From NCBI GenBank assembly GCA_021827865.1, contig JAKAUC010000020.1, positions 1-64,000 of the forward strand: DNA of 64,000 nt. Direction: 5' to 3'. Of this stretch, positions 8,302-16,593 are shown piece after piece (position 1 is the first letter of the stretch; every line of letters begins with the position of its first letter). The notes under the pieces were generated by a model. That model worked only from the letters and a program-made list of their open reading frames with translations, did not search any database and had not been told where the DNA came from. Position numbers and translations under genes: made by a program. The DNA comes from an archaeon (GTDB lineage Archaea > Thermoproteota > Nitrososphaeria > Nitrososphaerales > Gagatemarchaeaceae).

Positions 8302-9426
8302 ATGGGATTCAGCCTACGTAGGATGACGGCAGACCTGAAGGTCTATGGGAGGTCGAACCTCAGGAGCAAAGAGGGGTTCTTCTTCACACTGGTGTTCCCC
8401 ATCATCCTGATCCTGCTCTTCGGCGCAATCTTCTCGTCCGGCGGGATTAGCCAGACGAAGGTGTACGTGCAGAACCTGGACGTGGGCCCCATCGGCTCGT
8501 CGTTCGTGTCGGCGTTGAACAGCACCTCAAACTACTGCAGTTCCAACAGCACCTCGGGACTCTGTCTGCGCCCGGTCCCCTCTGACCAGAACTTCACGCA
8601 ATTCCTTACGTCGAACTCCGCGTCGGACGGCGTAGTCATCCCCGCGAACTTCAGCGCCGCTTATCAGGCGGGAGACAAGGTCAACGTGACCGTCTACGGC
8701 AACCCGACTTCGACGACCAGTGCCGTGGTTTCCGGCATCGTCGCAGTGATCGTGAACGGTTTCAACGTCCACGGCGCCACCGGGGTGCACTCAGTGGGGA
8801 TAACGTCCAAGACAGCCGTCTCCTCGAGCTACAAGTACATCGACTTCCTGGTCCCCGGCCTCATAGGCTTCGCAGCCCTGACGAGCCCCATGTTCGCCCT
8901 TGTGAACATCAGCTCCACCTATCGGAGGGACAAGGTGTTCAAGCTCCTCTCGCTCACGCCTCTGACAAAGACCGAATGGCTCCTCGCCAAGATAATCTGG
9001 TACATCGGGACCACGGTGGTCTCCTTCTTCCTCATGACCCTGGTCGGCGTCTACGCCTTCGGGGCTCACATAACCCTGAACTGGGGTATCGGTATGTTCC
9101 TCGTGCTGGGCCCCTTCTTCTTCGTGTCCCTGGGGATGCTCGTGGGGACAGTCTCTAACAGCCCCGAAGCGGCCTCGGTGGTGGGGAACCTGGTGACCTT
9201 CCCGATGATGTTCCTCTCAGGGACGTTCTTCCCGGTCGCATCGATGCCCAAGTACCTTCAGACCGTCGCCCACGTCCTCCCGCTCTACTACATGATAGAG
9301 GGGCTGAACGACGTGATGATCTACAAGAACTTCGGCCCCGCGTACTTCGACGCGGGGCTCCTTCTCATCATCTCTGCCGTCGTCTTCGCCCTGGCCGTGA
9401 AGTTCTTCCGCTGGCGCGAAGACTAG
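8302..9426 (+). CDS. ABC-2 type transporter permease
   Basis: 374 residues. One hydrophobic helix near the N-terminus (about 28-48), a large extracytoplasmic domain of roughly 125 residues with several N-x-S/T sites, then five to six helices in the second half, including the conserved YRRDKVFKLLSLTPLTKTEWLLAK coupling-helix region (part of it quoted) and a FPMMFLSGTFFP segment typical of ABC-2 permeases. Starts at the base after the ATPase stop. Works with the upstream ATPase as an exporter of unknown substrate. Confidence 0.88.
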   Translation: MGFSLRRMTADLKVYGRSNLRSKEGFFFTLVFPIILILLFGAIFSSGGISQTKVYVQNLDVGPIGSSFVSALNSTSNYCSSNSTSGLCLRPVPSDQNFTQFLTSNSASDGVVIPANFSAAYQAGDKVNVTVYGNPTSTTSAVVSGIVAVIVNGFNVHGATGVHSVGITSKTAVSSSYKYIDFLVPGLIGFAALTSPMFALVNISSTYRRDKVFKLLSLTPLTKTEWLLAKIIWYIGTTVVSFFLMTLVGVYAFGAHITLNWGIGMFLVLGPFFFVSLGMLVGTVSNSPEAASVVGNLVTFPMMFLSGTFFPVASMPKYLQTVAHVLPLYYMIEGLNDVMIYKNFGPAYFDAGLLLIISAVVFALAVKFFRWRED

Positions 9427-9430
9427 CCGC

Positions 9431-10174
9431 TCAGACGAGGTGGCTGAGGGGGTGCCTCACCAGCTCCTGGTTCAGTTTCTCGAAGTTCGTGAGCGTCCCC
9501 ACGTCGTACCACTCCTTCTGGTTGTAGAACGCGGCCACCCTACCTCCCCTCTTCAGCATCTCCGGGACGAAGTCAGTCATGAGGTCCGGCTTTTCCTTGC
9601 TCGCGAACGCCTTCATGAGGCCCATGGCACTCGGACCCACGACCATCGGCCCTGTAGTAACGGTGAGGTCCACACGTGGTTTCTCCCTGAAGGAAGAGAC
9701 CATGTCTCCGTTCAGCTCGGCCACTCCGACTGGGAGAGTGTACCCCTTGTCCAGGACAAGGGTGACGTCGGCACCAGTCCTCCTGTGGGTCTCGAGGAGG
9801 GCGGTAATGTCCAGGTCCGTCAGGATGTCCCCGTAGTAGATGAGAAGCTCGTCGCTGTCGATCGCCCCGTTCCGGAGGGCGTTGGCGACGGCGTTGAGGC
9901 TCCCGCTGACCCCCTTTTCGTCTTTGGAGTAGTAGAGCCTGACTCCGTGCTGCGTCCCGTCCCCGAAGTAGTGCCTGATGTCTTCCGAGCGGTAGCCGGT
10001 GAGCAGGGCGATGTCCTCTATCCCATGGTGCTTCACAAGGGCGATTATGTACGCCAGGAGCGGGAGTTTCTTCGGCCCGATGGGTATCATCACCTTCTGG
10101 AAGTAGTCTGTCAGGGGTTTCAGCCGCTCCCCTCTCCCCCCGCACAGGATAGCCGCCTGGATCCCTTTGCCCAT
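9431..10174 (-). CDS. Sugar-1-phosphate nucleotidyltransferase
   Basis: 247 residues, a single NTP_transferase domain without the left-handed beta-helix that longer members carry. The N-terminal signature AAILCGGRGERLKPLT and the later PKKLPLLAYI, YYGDIL and FREKP motifs match glucose-1-phosphate or mannose-1-phosphate nucleotidyltransferases. Expected to make an NDP-sugar for glycans or protein glycosylation. ATG 10174 lies about 28 bases below a TTTTTTACC TATA. It ends 4 bases from the convergent permease gene. Exact sugar and nucleotide cannot be assigned. Confidence 0.85.
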   Translation of the reverse strand: MGKGIQAAILCGGRGERLKPLTDYFQKVMIPIGPKKLPLLAYIIALVKHHGIEDIALLTGYRSEDIRHYFGDGTQHGVRLYYSKDEKGVSGSLNAVANALRNGAIDSDELLIYYGDILTDLDITALLETHRRTGADVTLVLDKGYTLPVGVAELNGDMVSSFREKPRVDLTVTTGPMVVGPSAMGLMKAFASKEKPDLMTDFVPEMLKRGGRVAAFYNQKEWYDVGTLTNFEKLNQELVRHPLSHLV

Positions 10175-10214
10175 GACCGCCGCGTGGACTTCGTGCGGTA
10201 AAAAATCGTTCGGC

Positions 10215-11150
10215 TCAGCGCCCTCGGAACAGAGGGTAGACAGAGTCGAGGAGATCCAGTGTAAGGGCGCCGCTGTTCACACCGACCTGCTCGACCTGGA
10301 GCCCCAGAGGGACCGTTATGCCTTCCTTCTCCGCCTGCGAGAGCACCTCGGCGAAGACGTCGTGTGATACTTTCACCGACTCCTTCCCCATTTCGGAGGC
10401 TCCCAAGAGCCTCCTCTTCACAGGGGGCGGGACGACCACGTCGAGCGATTCGATGAGAGATAGTATCGTCCGGGTGGGGACGGTCGTCAGGCTCACGAAC
10501 ACTGTGACAGGCTTCCGCCCCGTCTCCTCGCAGATGGCCTGGTAGGCCCTGAGGAAACGGATGACCGGGGCTGCTTCGAGGTTGATCTGGCTGGTGACGA
10601 AATCCGCTCCGGCCTGGGCTTTCAGCCAGACGCGCCTGGCCTCGCTCTGGGAGGAAGTGCCTCGCCGTTCGTCCAGGGACGGGGTGGTCCGAGAAAATAT
10701 GCAGACCCCGCCCAGGGCTACCGAGTCCACCTTCTCCTGGGAAAGGAGCGAGAGCGCCCTCGCCACGTCAGGTCCCGGTAGCCTGTCCGTCGTCCTCTCT
10801 TTCCCCACGACGACGAGGTTAGGGACATTGTATTCATGGATGATCTTCCTCGCCCGTGCAAGGAATGCCTCCTCTTCCATACGCGGGGCGACCAGGTTTA
10901 CGACGGACTCCTTGTAGTCCCTGATCATCATAGCGTACTCTTCAGGGGGGATGGTCGCAGGGGAATAGACGACGCTCCCGTGGTCCTCCCGGCGCTTGAC
11001 CAGCTCAGGGATGTTGATGGCGGCGATCCGCCCGTCGAGGAGGACCCCCTCCACTCCGCCGATTTCGGTGCTGAACCTGGACGGGTCCCTCCTGGGAGGT
11101 ACTATCTCGTATATGACAGGGCGGCTCTCCAGCAACGCCTTCAGGCCCAA
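10215..11150 (-). CDS. Methylenetetrahydrofolate reductase-like protein
   Basis: 311 residues with a TIM-barrel-like layout. It begins with an 'VIYEIVPPR' strand typical of the MTHFR family, followed by AINIPE, GADFVTSQ (the conserved motif near the flavin/folate site) and a C-terminal barrel end. Expected to reduce methylene-tetrahydropterin to the methyl form. TTG start, 10 bases after the stop of the MetE-like gene, so one operon: the reductase makes the methyl donor that the methyltransferase would use. The family is divergent and the carrier (folate or modified pterin) is not known. Confidence 0.75.
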   Translation of the reverse strand: MGLKALLESRPVIYEIVPPRRDPSRFSTEIGGVEGVLLDGRIAAINIPELVKRREDHGSVVYSPATIPPEEYAMMIRDYKESVVNLVAPRMEEEAFLARARKIIHEYNVPNLVVVGKERTTDRLPGPDVARALSLLSQEKVDSVALGGVCIFSRTTPSLDERRGTSSQSEARRVWLKAQAGADFVTSQINLEAAPVIRFLRAYQAICEETGRKPVTVFVSLTTVPTRTILSLIESLDVVVPPPVKRRLLGASEMGKESVKVSHDVFAEVLSQAEKEGITVPLGLQVEQVGVNSGALTLDLLDSVYPLFRGR

Positions 11151-11160
11151 GACGGGTCTC

Positions 11161-12294
11161 TCAGGCGAACTCTTTCCTAAGCATTTCCGCCGCCTTCGAC
11201 ATCGACTTCAACTTGGCGAAGGCGACGTCGACCGGGAAGGCCCTGAACATCCCGGGAGCGAAGCCACAGTCTGGGTTGAGCCAGATCCGGTCAGGGTCGA
11301 TTGAACCAATCACCCTCTTCGCACGAGAGACTATCGTCTCCGGGGACTCGACTTCGTAATCCTGGACGCTCACCACTCCGAGGCCTATCTCCATGCCGTC
11401 CGGGAACTCCTTCACCAGCTTCGCCGGATCTCCTGTGCCGGGGCTCGTGTACTCCAGCACGAACTGTTTGGTCTTCGTCTCGAGCAGCTCAGGGAGGAAC
11501 CGCTCGTATCCGAGGTCGAAGTAGGGGGAGTCCTTGTTCGGCCAGCGGTCCATATGGACTCCCACCCTGACGCCGCCAACACCCTTGGTGACCTCGTTGA
11601 GGAGGTCCACGGCAAGCTTCAGCTCCTCCTTGAACCCTCTGTACTCCTGGCCGTAGAGCTCGTTGAACACCTTCCTGTACCTGTCGGGCTTCTCCCCCGC
11701 CTCCGTGAGGTCTCCGAGCATCGGCTCGTCTATCTGGATGAAAGACACCCCCGCGTCCTTCAGCCTTTGGACCTCCGCTCTGAGGAGACGGGCGTAGGCG
11801 TAGGCGAAGTCTTCGGCTCTGGGGTAGGCCCCCTTAGAGAGCTCCTTGTGCCAGCTCTCCCACATCACCAGGTAAGGCGCCGGGAGCGTGACTTTGAACG
11901 GCTTCTTCGAGTGCTTCTTGGCCGCGTCGAACTCGTCCCGGGCGATGACCGCGTCTCCCAGCTCCTCCGTCACGACGGCCCGCATGTAGGTTAGCTGGAC
12001 CTTGTTGCGCTTGAGTATCTCCATGGCGTCAGGATTGAGCTGGGTTATGTGCATGACCTCGAAGCCGGGGATTTTGTCTCCGACGAAGCTGACGAAGCTG
12101 CTCCGCCTCTGCTCACCGTCAGTTATGACGTCGATGCCTGCCTGTTCCTCCCCCGCGACTATTGACCGGGTCGCCTTGTCAAGAAGCTCGTCGTACTCCC
12201 CATCCGACAGCTCGCCCTTCCCGTGCTTCTTTGTCGCCTCGATGAGCTCCCGGGGCCTGGGGAAGCTTCCGACCACCGTGGTTGTGAACGCCAC
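11161..12294 (-). CDS. metE: Cobalamin-independent methionine synthase-like (MetE C-terminal type)
   Basis: 377 residues, corresponding to the catalytic half of MetE (archaeal core MetE). Visible: TTVVGSFPRP at the start, ITDGEQRR, IQIDEPML, and a C-terminal LNPDCGF holding the expected zinc Cys. Where MetE proteins usually show HxC as the first two zinc ligands, this protein reads GVHMDRW, so the Cys is replaced by Asp. GTG 12294 is 26 bases below a CTTTAATC TATA. It is cotranscribed with the MTHFR-like gene. Methionine synthesis is the likely role; a related methyltransferase activity is possible because of the altered site. Confidence 0.75.
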   Translation of the reverse strand: MAFTTTVVGSFPRPRELIEATKKHGKGELSDGEYDELLDKATRSIVAGEEQAGIDVITDGEQRRSSFVSFVGDKIPGFEVMHITQLNPDAMEILKRNKVQLTYMRAVVTEELGDAVIARDEFDAAKKHSKKPFKVTLPAPYLVMWESWHKELSKGAYPRAEDFAYAYARLLRAEVQRLKDAGVSFIQIDEPMLGDLTEAGEKPDRYRKVFNELYGQEYRGFKEELKLAVDLLNEVTKGVGGVRVGVHMDRWPNKDSPYFDLGYERFLPELLETKTKQFVLEYTSPGTGDPAKLVKEFPDGMEIGLGVVSVQDYEVESPETIVSRAKRVIGSIDPDRIWLNPDCGFAPGMFRAFPVDVAFAKLKSMSKAAEMLRKEFA

Positions 12295-12330
12295 AAAGGG
12301 GGGTATGCGAAGCCGGATTAAAGCCGTTGT

Positions 12331-13296
12331 TTAACTGCCGTAGAGGGGTCGGACGGGCGGGGACACCGTCGGGCTCACCTCGAGGGTCCCCCGTCTCCCC
12401 AGGCGGTTGACGTCGAGCCTTATCGTCCCTCCCTGTTTGGCCCTCGAGATTGCCACCAGCAGGTCCTTGGTGTGCTTCACCTCTGACCCGTCGGCTCCTA
12501 CTATCACGTCCCCGTTGCGGACCCCCCCGAAGTCGGCCGGGCTGCGCGGGACCACTTCTGCCACCAGGAAGCCGGCCTCCGTCGAAAGCCTGTACCGTCT
12601 TGCAAGCTGAGGGGTGACGTCTATCCCAGATATCCCGATCCAGCGGCGGCTGACCCTGCCGTTCTCCAGTATCTCGTCGGCTATCTTCTTGACGGTGTTG
12701 ATGGGGATTGCGAACCCCATCCCCTGGGCGTAGGGGATCATCATGGTCGTGACGCCGATGATGCGCCCATCAAGGTCCGCCAGGGGGCCTCCGCTGTTCC
12801 CCGGGTTGACCGCCGCATCGGTCTGAAGCAGCCCCTCGAAGATGAAGTCTGTACCTGGGAGCGGCCTCCCCTTGGCGCTGAGCACCCCCATCGAGACTGT
12901 CGGCCCTCCGGGGAGGGCGAGGGCGTTCCCGATGGCCAAGACGAACTGACCTACCCTGACCGCCTCTGAGTCTCCGAGCTCTGCGGCCGGGAGGTCGGTG
13001 GCGTCCAGCCGTATGACCGCCACATCGGTCGCCTCGTCTGACCCCACCACCTCTCCGGTGAACGTCCTGCCGTCCTTGAGGCTGACATGGACCTGATTGG
13101 CGCCGTCGATGACGTGGTTGTTTGTCACTATGAGCCCCCTCCTGTCGAGCACCATCCCCGACCCCTGCCCCTCGAGGGGGACGACCCCGAAGAACCGCCG
13201 CTCAAGCCTCGTGCTGGCGACGCTGACTATACTCTCGCTGACCTTCTCCACCGCCCCTGTGACCTGGCCTTCGAACCCTGAAATCGCCAACTTCAA
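12331..13296 (-). CDS. HtrA/DegP-like serine protease, cytoplasmic
   Basis: 321 residues: a trypsin-like S1C domain (about 1-210) and one PDZ domain (about 225-310). Catalytic triad visible as His in NNHVI, Asp in TDVAVIRL and Ser in GNSGGPL. No signal peptide or transmembrane helix, so it should act inside the cell, unlike most HtrA proteins. The start is TTG at 13296 in a TTGA overlap with the stop of the upstream flavin split-barrel gene, so the two are translationally coupled. Likely role in protein quality control. Confidence 0.88.
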   Translation of the reverse strand: MKLAISGFEGQVTGAVEKVSESIVSVASTRLERRFFGVVPLEGQGSGMVLDRRGLIVTNNHVIDGANQVHVSLKDGRTFTGEVVGSDEATDVAVIRLDATDLPAAELGDSEAVRVGQFVLAIGNALALPGGPTVSMGVLSAKGRPLPGTDFIFEGLLQTDAAVNPGNSGGPLADLDGRIIGVTTMMIPYAQGMGFAIPINTVKKIADEILENGRVSRRWIGISGIDVTPQLARRYRLSTEAGFLVAEVVPRSPADFGGVRNGDVIVGADGSEVKHTKDLLVAISRAKQGGTIRLDVNRLGRRGTLEVSPTVSPPVRPLYGS

Positions 13297-13667
13297 CCCC
13301 TCAGACCCCAGCTCCTAATATTGAGCGGGATTATCCTGACCATACTCACACCGTCGTCTCCTGTCACGGGCTCTGCCCTCCCCCTCACTTCGACCCCCCT
13401 GGCCTCCCAAGGGTCGGTCGACACCACGTCGTCCACTACAAACGCGACCTTGTCGTTGGCCATCATGTTCCTGTACTTCAGGGTAGACCTTAGGTTCCAG
13501 CCGCCGAAGGTTATCGTCGTTCCGTCGAACCTGTAGCCGACAGGGACTACATGGGGCTGCCCAAAAGAGGACGCCGTTGCCACCCTCCCGATGAACCCCT
13601 CCGCGAGGTAGGCGGCCTCGGCCTCCGTGAACGCTCCCGCGCCCCTCTCGCGCTGACCCCTGGACAT
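13293..13667 (-). CDS. Pyridoxamine-oxidase-fold (FMN/F420) split-barrel protein
   Basis: 124 residues. The GRVATASSFGQPHVVPVGYRF strand pair (part) and the later 'KYRNMMANDKVAFVVDD' are typical of the PPOX split-barrel class that binds FMN or F420 in small oxidoreductases. Starts at ATG 13667, 27 bases below a TTTTTAAG element that it seems to share with the divergent HxlR-type regulator. The last bases overlap the HtrA start, making one operon. Substrate unknown; a similar protein is found at 25714-26118. Confidence 0.8.
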   Translation of the reverse strand: MSRGQRERGAGAFTEAEAAYLAEGFIGRVATASSFGQPHVVPVGYRFDGTTITFGGWNLRSTLKYRNMMANDKVAFVVDDVVSTDPWEARGVEVRGRAEPVTGDDGVSMVRIIPLNIRSWGLRG

Positions 13668-13689
13668 GTTCGGCTCCGGTCGAGGCAGG

Positions 13690-13697
13690 TTTTTAAG
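13690..13697. promoter_or_regulatory. Shared TATA box for divergent genes (PPOX-like / HxlR-like)
   Basis: TTTTTAAG lies 27 bases from the ATG of the minus-strand split-barrel gene (13667) and 33 bases from the ATG of the plus-strand HxlR-like gene (13727). Only 59 bases separate the two start codons and no other AT-rich box is present between them, so one element may serve both directions. Confidence 0.55.
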
Positions 13698-13726
13698 ACC
13701 GGTAGTCCGTCTGAACTAACTAGCTC

Positions 13727-14110
13727 ATGGCTAGCTTGACCAAGTCAGAGGAGCTTGACCGGAAGACGCTCAACTCGTGTGCCGTCGTCCACAAGACCTG
13801 GAACGAGATCACGCGGACCTGGACCCTGCCCACGATCCACATGCTAGGCCAGATCGAACCGACGAGGTTCAACGTGCTGAAAAGGCACATCGAAGGGATC
13901 AGCGCCACCTCGCTTGCCGAGAGGCTGTCCCAACTTGAGAAGTTCGGGGTGGTGCAGAGGAAGGTCTACGCCGAGGAGAAGCCGAGGATCGAATACTCGC
14001 TCACAGTGAAGGGGCATGAGGTCTACAGGATCCTCTGCGAGCTTGCCAACTGGTCGAAGCGTTGGGAAGGGAAGGAGCCGAACAGCCGCGAATTCCTAGT
14101 GACGAAATAG
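13727..14110 (+). CDS. HxlR-family winged-helix regulator
   Basis: 127 residues. An N-terminal Cys (NSCAVVHKTW), a recognition region RFNVLKRHIEGISATSLAER and the wing PRIEYSLTVKGHEVYRIL match the HxlR family, in which a Cys near the N-terminus is common and can sense redox or electrophiles. ATG 13727 follows a GAACTAACTA sequence that recurs before two neighbouring genes. Divergent from the flavin split-barrel/HtrA operon, its likely target. Confidence 0.85.
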   Translation: MASLTKSEELDRKTLNSCAVVHKTWNEITRTWTLPTIHMLGQIEPTRFNVLKRHIEGISATSLAERLSQLEKFGVVQRKVYAEEKPRIEYSLTVKGHEVYRILCELANWSKRWEGKEPNSREFLVTK

Positions 14111-14120
14111 CACGGGCGCC

Positions 14121-14561
14121 CTACTCTCCTGGTTCCGTTCTCTCTTTGGACGCCCTGTACAGGGCCGCACCTATCAGGAACGCGACCAGGATCGGGACCA
14201 GGAGGAATGCGTCGGAGAGCGGAGGCTGTTTCGGAAGGGTCTGGAGGTCGGGAGACGGAAGGAAGGACGCTCCCTGAGGAGGAGCTGAAACAGACGGCTC
14301 GCTCGACAGGGAAGTCGAAGCAGAGGTCTGAGTCGAGGTGCCCCCAGCGGACAGGGTCTGGTTGCCCGTGACGGTATAGGAGGCCGCCGTCGTGGTCAGC
14401 TCCTCGGCGCTGGTGAGGGACGAGTAAGGGTTGGTCTGGTGCGCAGGCGACGCAGATACGAAGCCTACGCCTAGGTATGACATACCCCCCGATGCCGCGA
14501 CCACGGCGAGCGCCACGAGCGCGCCTGCGGCAAGCCCGGAACTGAACCGCACCTTTCTCAT
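14121..14561 (-). CDS. Ser/Thr-rich secreted, C-terminally anchored protein
   Basis: 146 residues: an N-terminal basic start and hydrophobic segment (about 8-36, signal or anchor), a long Ser/Thr-rich middle likely to be glycosylated, and a C-terminal hydrophobic helix (about 118-134) followed by a charged tail. ATG 14561 lies 27 bases below AACTAACT. The segment around PYSSLTSAEELTTT resembles PYQTEVVSTAETLTTT in the DUF4349-PKD protein close by, suggesting the two belong to one surface assembly. No family recognised. Confidence 0.7.
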   Translation of the reverse strand: MRKVRFSSGLAAGALVALAVVAASGGMSYLGVGFVSASPAHQTNPYSSLTSAEELTTTAASYTVTGNQTLSAGGTSTQTSASTSLSSEPSVSAPPQGASFLPSPDLQTLPKQPPLSDAFLLVPILVAFLIGAALYRASKERTEPGE

Positions 14562-14598
14562 GACCCCCTCCTCCCCGTCAGGTAGTTAGTTCTAGCCG

Positions 14599-15033
14599 TC
14601 AGAACGGCTTTCTCCTCCATACCCTCCAAGCTTCGTACCAGAAGACCCCCGCACCGCCTACAGTCCCGATGAGGGCGTACAGGTCGAGCGACCCCCTGTC
14701 GAGGAGGAGATAGGCGGCCGCTATCGTGGTGAAGAAGGCGGCGTAGAACCCCAGCCTCGGGAGCGTCACCCTGCCGACGCTGACGAACGAGTGGAGGATG
14801 CCTACGTCGACCTTCTTGGCGAGGACGTACCTGTCGTACTCGTCCTTCTCGACCACCCCCAGACCCACGAGCTTGTCGAGGTGGTGGAACGCGACCGAGG
14901 GGCTGGAGAAGCCCAAGGCCTTTTGGACTTCGCGGACCCCTATCGCCTTACCGTGCTTCAGGACGTACAGGTAGACGGTGAGGGTCTTCCCCCGGAGCTC
15001 GTAGTCCACCCTGTCCCGGGAAGGCTGAGACAA
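14599..15033 (-). CDS. Membrane-anchored winged-helix regulator
   Basis: 144 residues from TTG. N-terminal winged helix (about 8-75: GVREVQKALGFSSPSVAFHH is the recognition region) joined to two hydrophobic helices (about 95-135) and a basic tail. The frame opens at 15090, but a CCTTATCTC element near 15060 places a leaderless start at TTG 15033. A DNA-binding domain tied to the membrane suits direct signalling from the cell surface to the divergent gene for the DUF4349-PKD protein. Confidence 0.72.
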   Translation of the reverse strand: MSQPSRDRVDYELRGKTLTVYLYVLKHGKAIGVREVQKALGFSSPSVAFHHLDKLVGLGVVEKDEYDRYVLAKKVDVGILHSFVSVGRVTLPRLGFYAAFFTTIAAAYLLLDRGSLDLYALIGTVGGAGVFWYEAWRVWRRKPF

Positions 15034-15138
15034 GGCAGGACAATGGGGGGCGAGATGAGATAAGGGCTCCTGTTCTGCTGAAACGAACATCCCGTTCGTG
15101 ACGCTGGGACTAACTCGGCCCCGGAAGGTACCACCTGC

Positions 15139-16347
15139 GTGAACAGACTCGGAGGCGTGAAAAGGAGACAGGCGCTCCTAGGGCTGGCCGCGGCGATAGT
15201 CGCCGGAGGTTTCGTCGTCGCCCTGGTCAACATGGGCGCGGGTCTCACGGCGGGACCCGCCTATCAGACCCTTCCGGTCGCTTCAGGCTCCAATCCGGTT
15301 CTGGGCTCGACTTACAATCTCGGCGGGCACGGGGTCGGCCCCGATAGCTCGCCTTACCAGACGGAGGTCGTCAGCACGGCCGAGACATTGACCACAACCT
15401 CGGGCGGCGGACCCGCGGCGCCTCCTTCCAACGCCACCCAGGGCTCTCCGGGAGGGGCCATAGAGCTATCGACTTCGCTGACCATATCCGCCCCCCACCC
15501 TGAAGAGACGGCCTCTGCGGTATCGGCCCTCGCATACTCGGTAGGAGGATACGTGGCCTATCAGTCGACCTATAACAGCTCGGCCTATGTCGCCATCAGG
15601 GTACCGGCGGCCGACTACCGTGCGGTCATGGGGCAGGTCGAGGCCCTGGGGTCGTTCGTCAGTCTTACGACGAATTCGAACGATGTGACCGTGCAGTACA
15701 CCGACCTCAACGCGACGCTGACCTCCCTGCAGACGGAACGGGGAGCCCTGCTGAGGCTCCTCAACGAGTCGTCCAGCATAAACGGGACCCTGGCCATAGA
15801 GTCCCAGCTACAGCAGGTGAACCAGCAGATCAACGAGGTAGAAAGCCAGATCCTTCAGACCAGAACGCTCATAGACTTCGCGACCATCTACGTCACCGTC
15901 GGCCAGACGTCCGCCCCCTCTGCCCTTTCCGTGACGCTCGTCGTCACCCCTGACAACGGCACGTCCCCGTTGAGCGTCACCTTCAACGCCGTCGTGAAAG
16001 GCGGGTCCCAGCCGTACGTGGTGAACTACAACTTCGGGGACGGAGACGCAGCCCAGGGGCAGATCCTGATTCACACGTACTACGAGCCGGGCGACTACAA
16101 GGTCCTCGTGAGCGTGACCGACCAGAACGGGACGGTGGTCGAGAGGGGCGCCACGGTCAAGGTGTCCGCTCCCAGCATAGGGTCGGGGCTCTCTGCGTTC
16201 ATGGGCACTGTCGGGGGGCTCCTTGTGGGCGTCGTCGAAGGGATCGTGGAGGTCGCGGTGGTGGCGCTGCCGATCGCCGCAGTCGGCGCGGCGATACTCA
16301 TCCCGCTGAGGCGCAGGAACCAGAAGCCGGTCAGGCAGAGCCAGTAG
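15139..16347 (+). CDS. DUF4349 and PKD-domain surface protein
   Basis: 402 residues from GTG. N-terminal hydrophobic signal/anchor (about 10-38), a Thr/Ser-rich linker, a DUF4349 domain (about 112-260) with a predicted coiled coil around [18 protein letters not shown], a PKD domain (about 268-345; NYNFGDGD and the HTYYEPGDYKV strand are characteristic), then a C-terminal helix (about 355-385) and basic tail. GTG 15139 lies 27 bases below an ACTAACT-type box. Probably an extracellular adhesin or envelope protein fixed by its C-terminus. Divergent from the membrane-bound regulator. Confidence 0.82.
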   Translation: MNRLGGVKRRQALLGLAAAIVAGGFVVALVNMGAGLTAGPAYQTLPVASGSNPVLGSTYNLGGHGVGPDSSPYQTEVVSTAETLTTTSGGGPAAPPSNATQGSPGGAIELSTSLTISAPHPEETASAVSALAYSVGGYVAYQSTYNSSAYVAIRVPAADYRAVMGQVEALGSFVSLTTNSNDVTVQYTDLNATLTSLQTERGALLRLLNESSSINGTLAIESQLQQVNQQINEVESQILQTRTLIDFATIYVTVGQTSAPSALSVTLVVTPDNGTSPLSVTFNAVVKGGSQPYVVNYNFGDGDAAQGQILIHTYYEPGDYKVLVSVTDQNGTVVERGATVKVSAPSIGSGLSAFMGTVGGLLVGVVEGIVEVAVVALPIAAVGAAILIPLRRRNQKPVRQSQ

Positions 16348-16498
16348 GAGCGGCCGCCTTCCCCTTCTTGCTCTCCCTCCAGAAGTAGTAGGCGATGGAA
16401 GTGCCCGACACCAAGAAGACCGCCACGACGACAAGCATCGACCAGGAGAGCGCGTCGGCGGTCCCAAGCGGGACGTTCGACAGGAGAGTCGCTAACAT
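16331..16498 (-). CDS. 55-residue single-helix membrane protein
   Basis: A short frame from ATG 16498 encodes MLATLLSNVPLGTADALSWS, then a hydrophobic helix (about 20-38), then YYFWRESKKGK and a short tail. The tail-in basic pattern predicts an outside-in anchor. A CTCTAAAG box about 32 bases upstream (near 16530) is a plausible promoter. The last 17 bases overlap the 3' end of the convergent DUF4349-PKD gene. Codon use is in line with neighbours. It may be a partner of that surface protein; no family recognised. Confidence 0.6.
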   Translation of the reverse strand: MLATLLSNVPLGTADALSWSMLVVVAVFLVSGTSIAYYFWRESKKGKAAAPTGSA

Positions 16499-16593
16499 TT
16501 CGTTCGTCAGTCTCGGTCTCAGGGGCTTTAGAGTTTGCGGACGCCGCTCCGGGGCCCGACAGCTGTATTAACGGGAGACCCGGTTCGGCCAAC

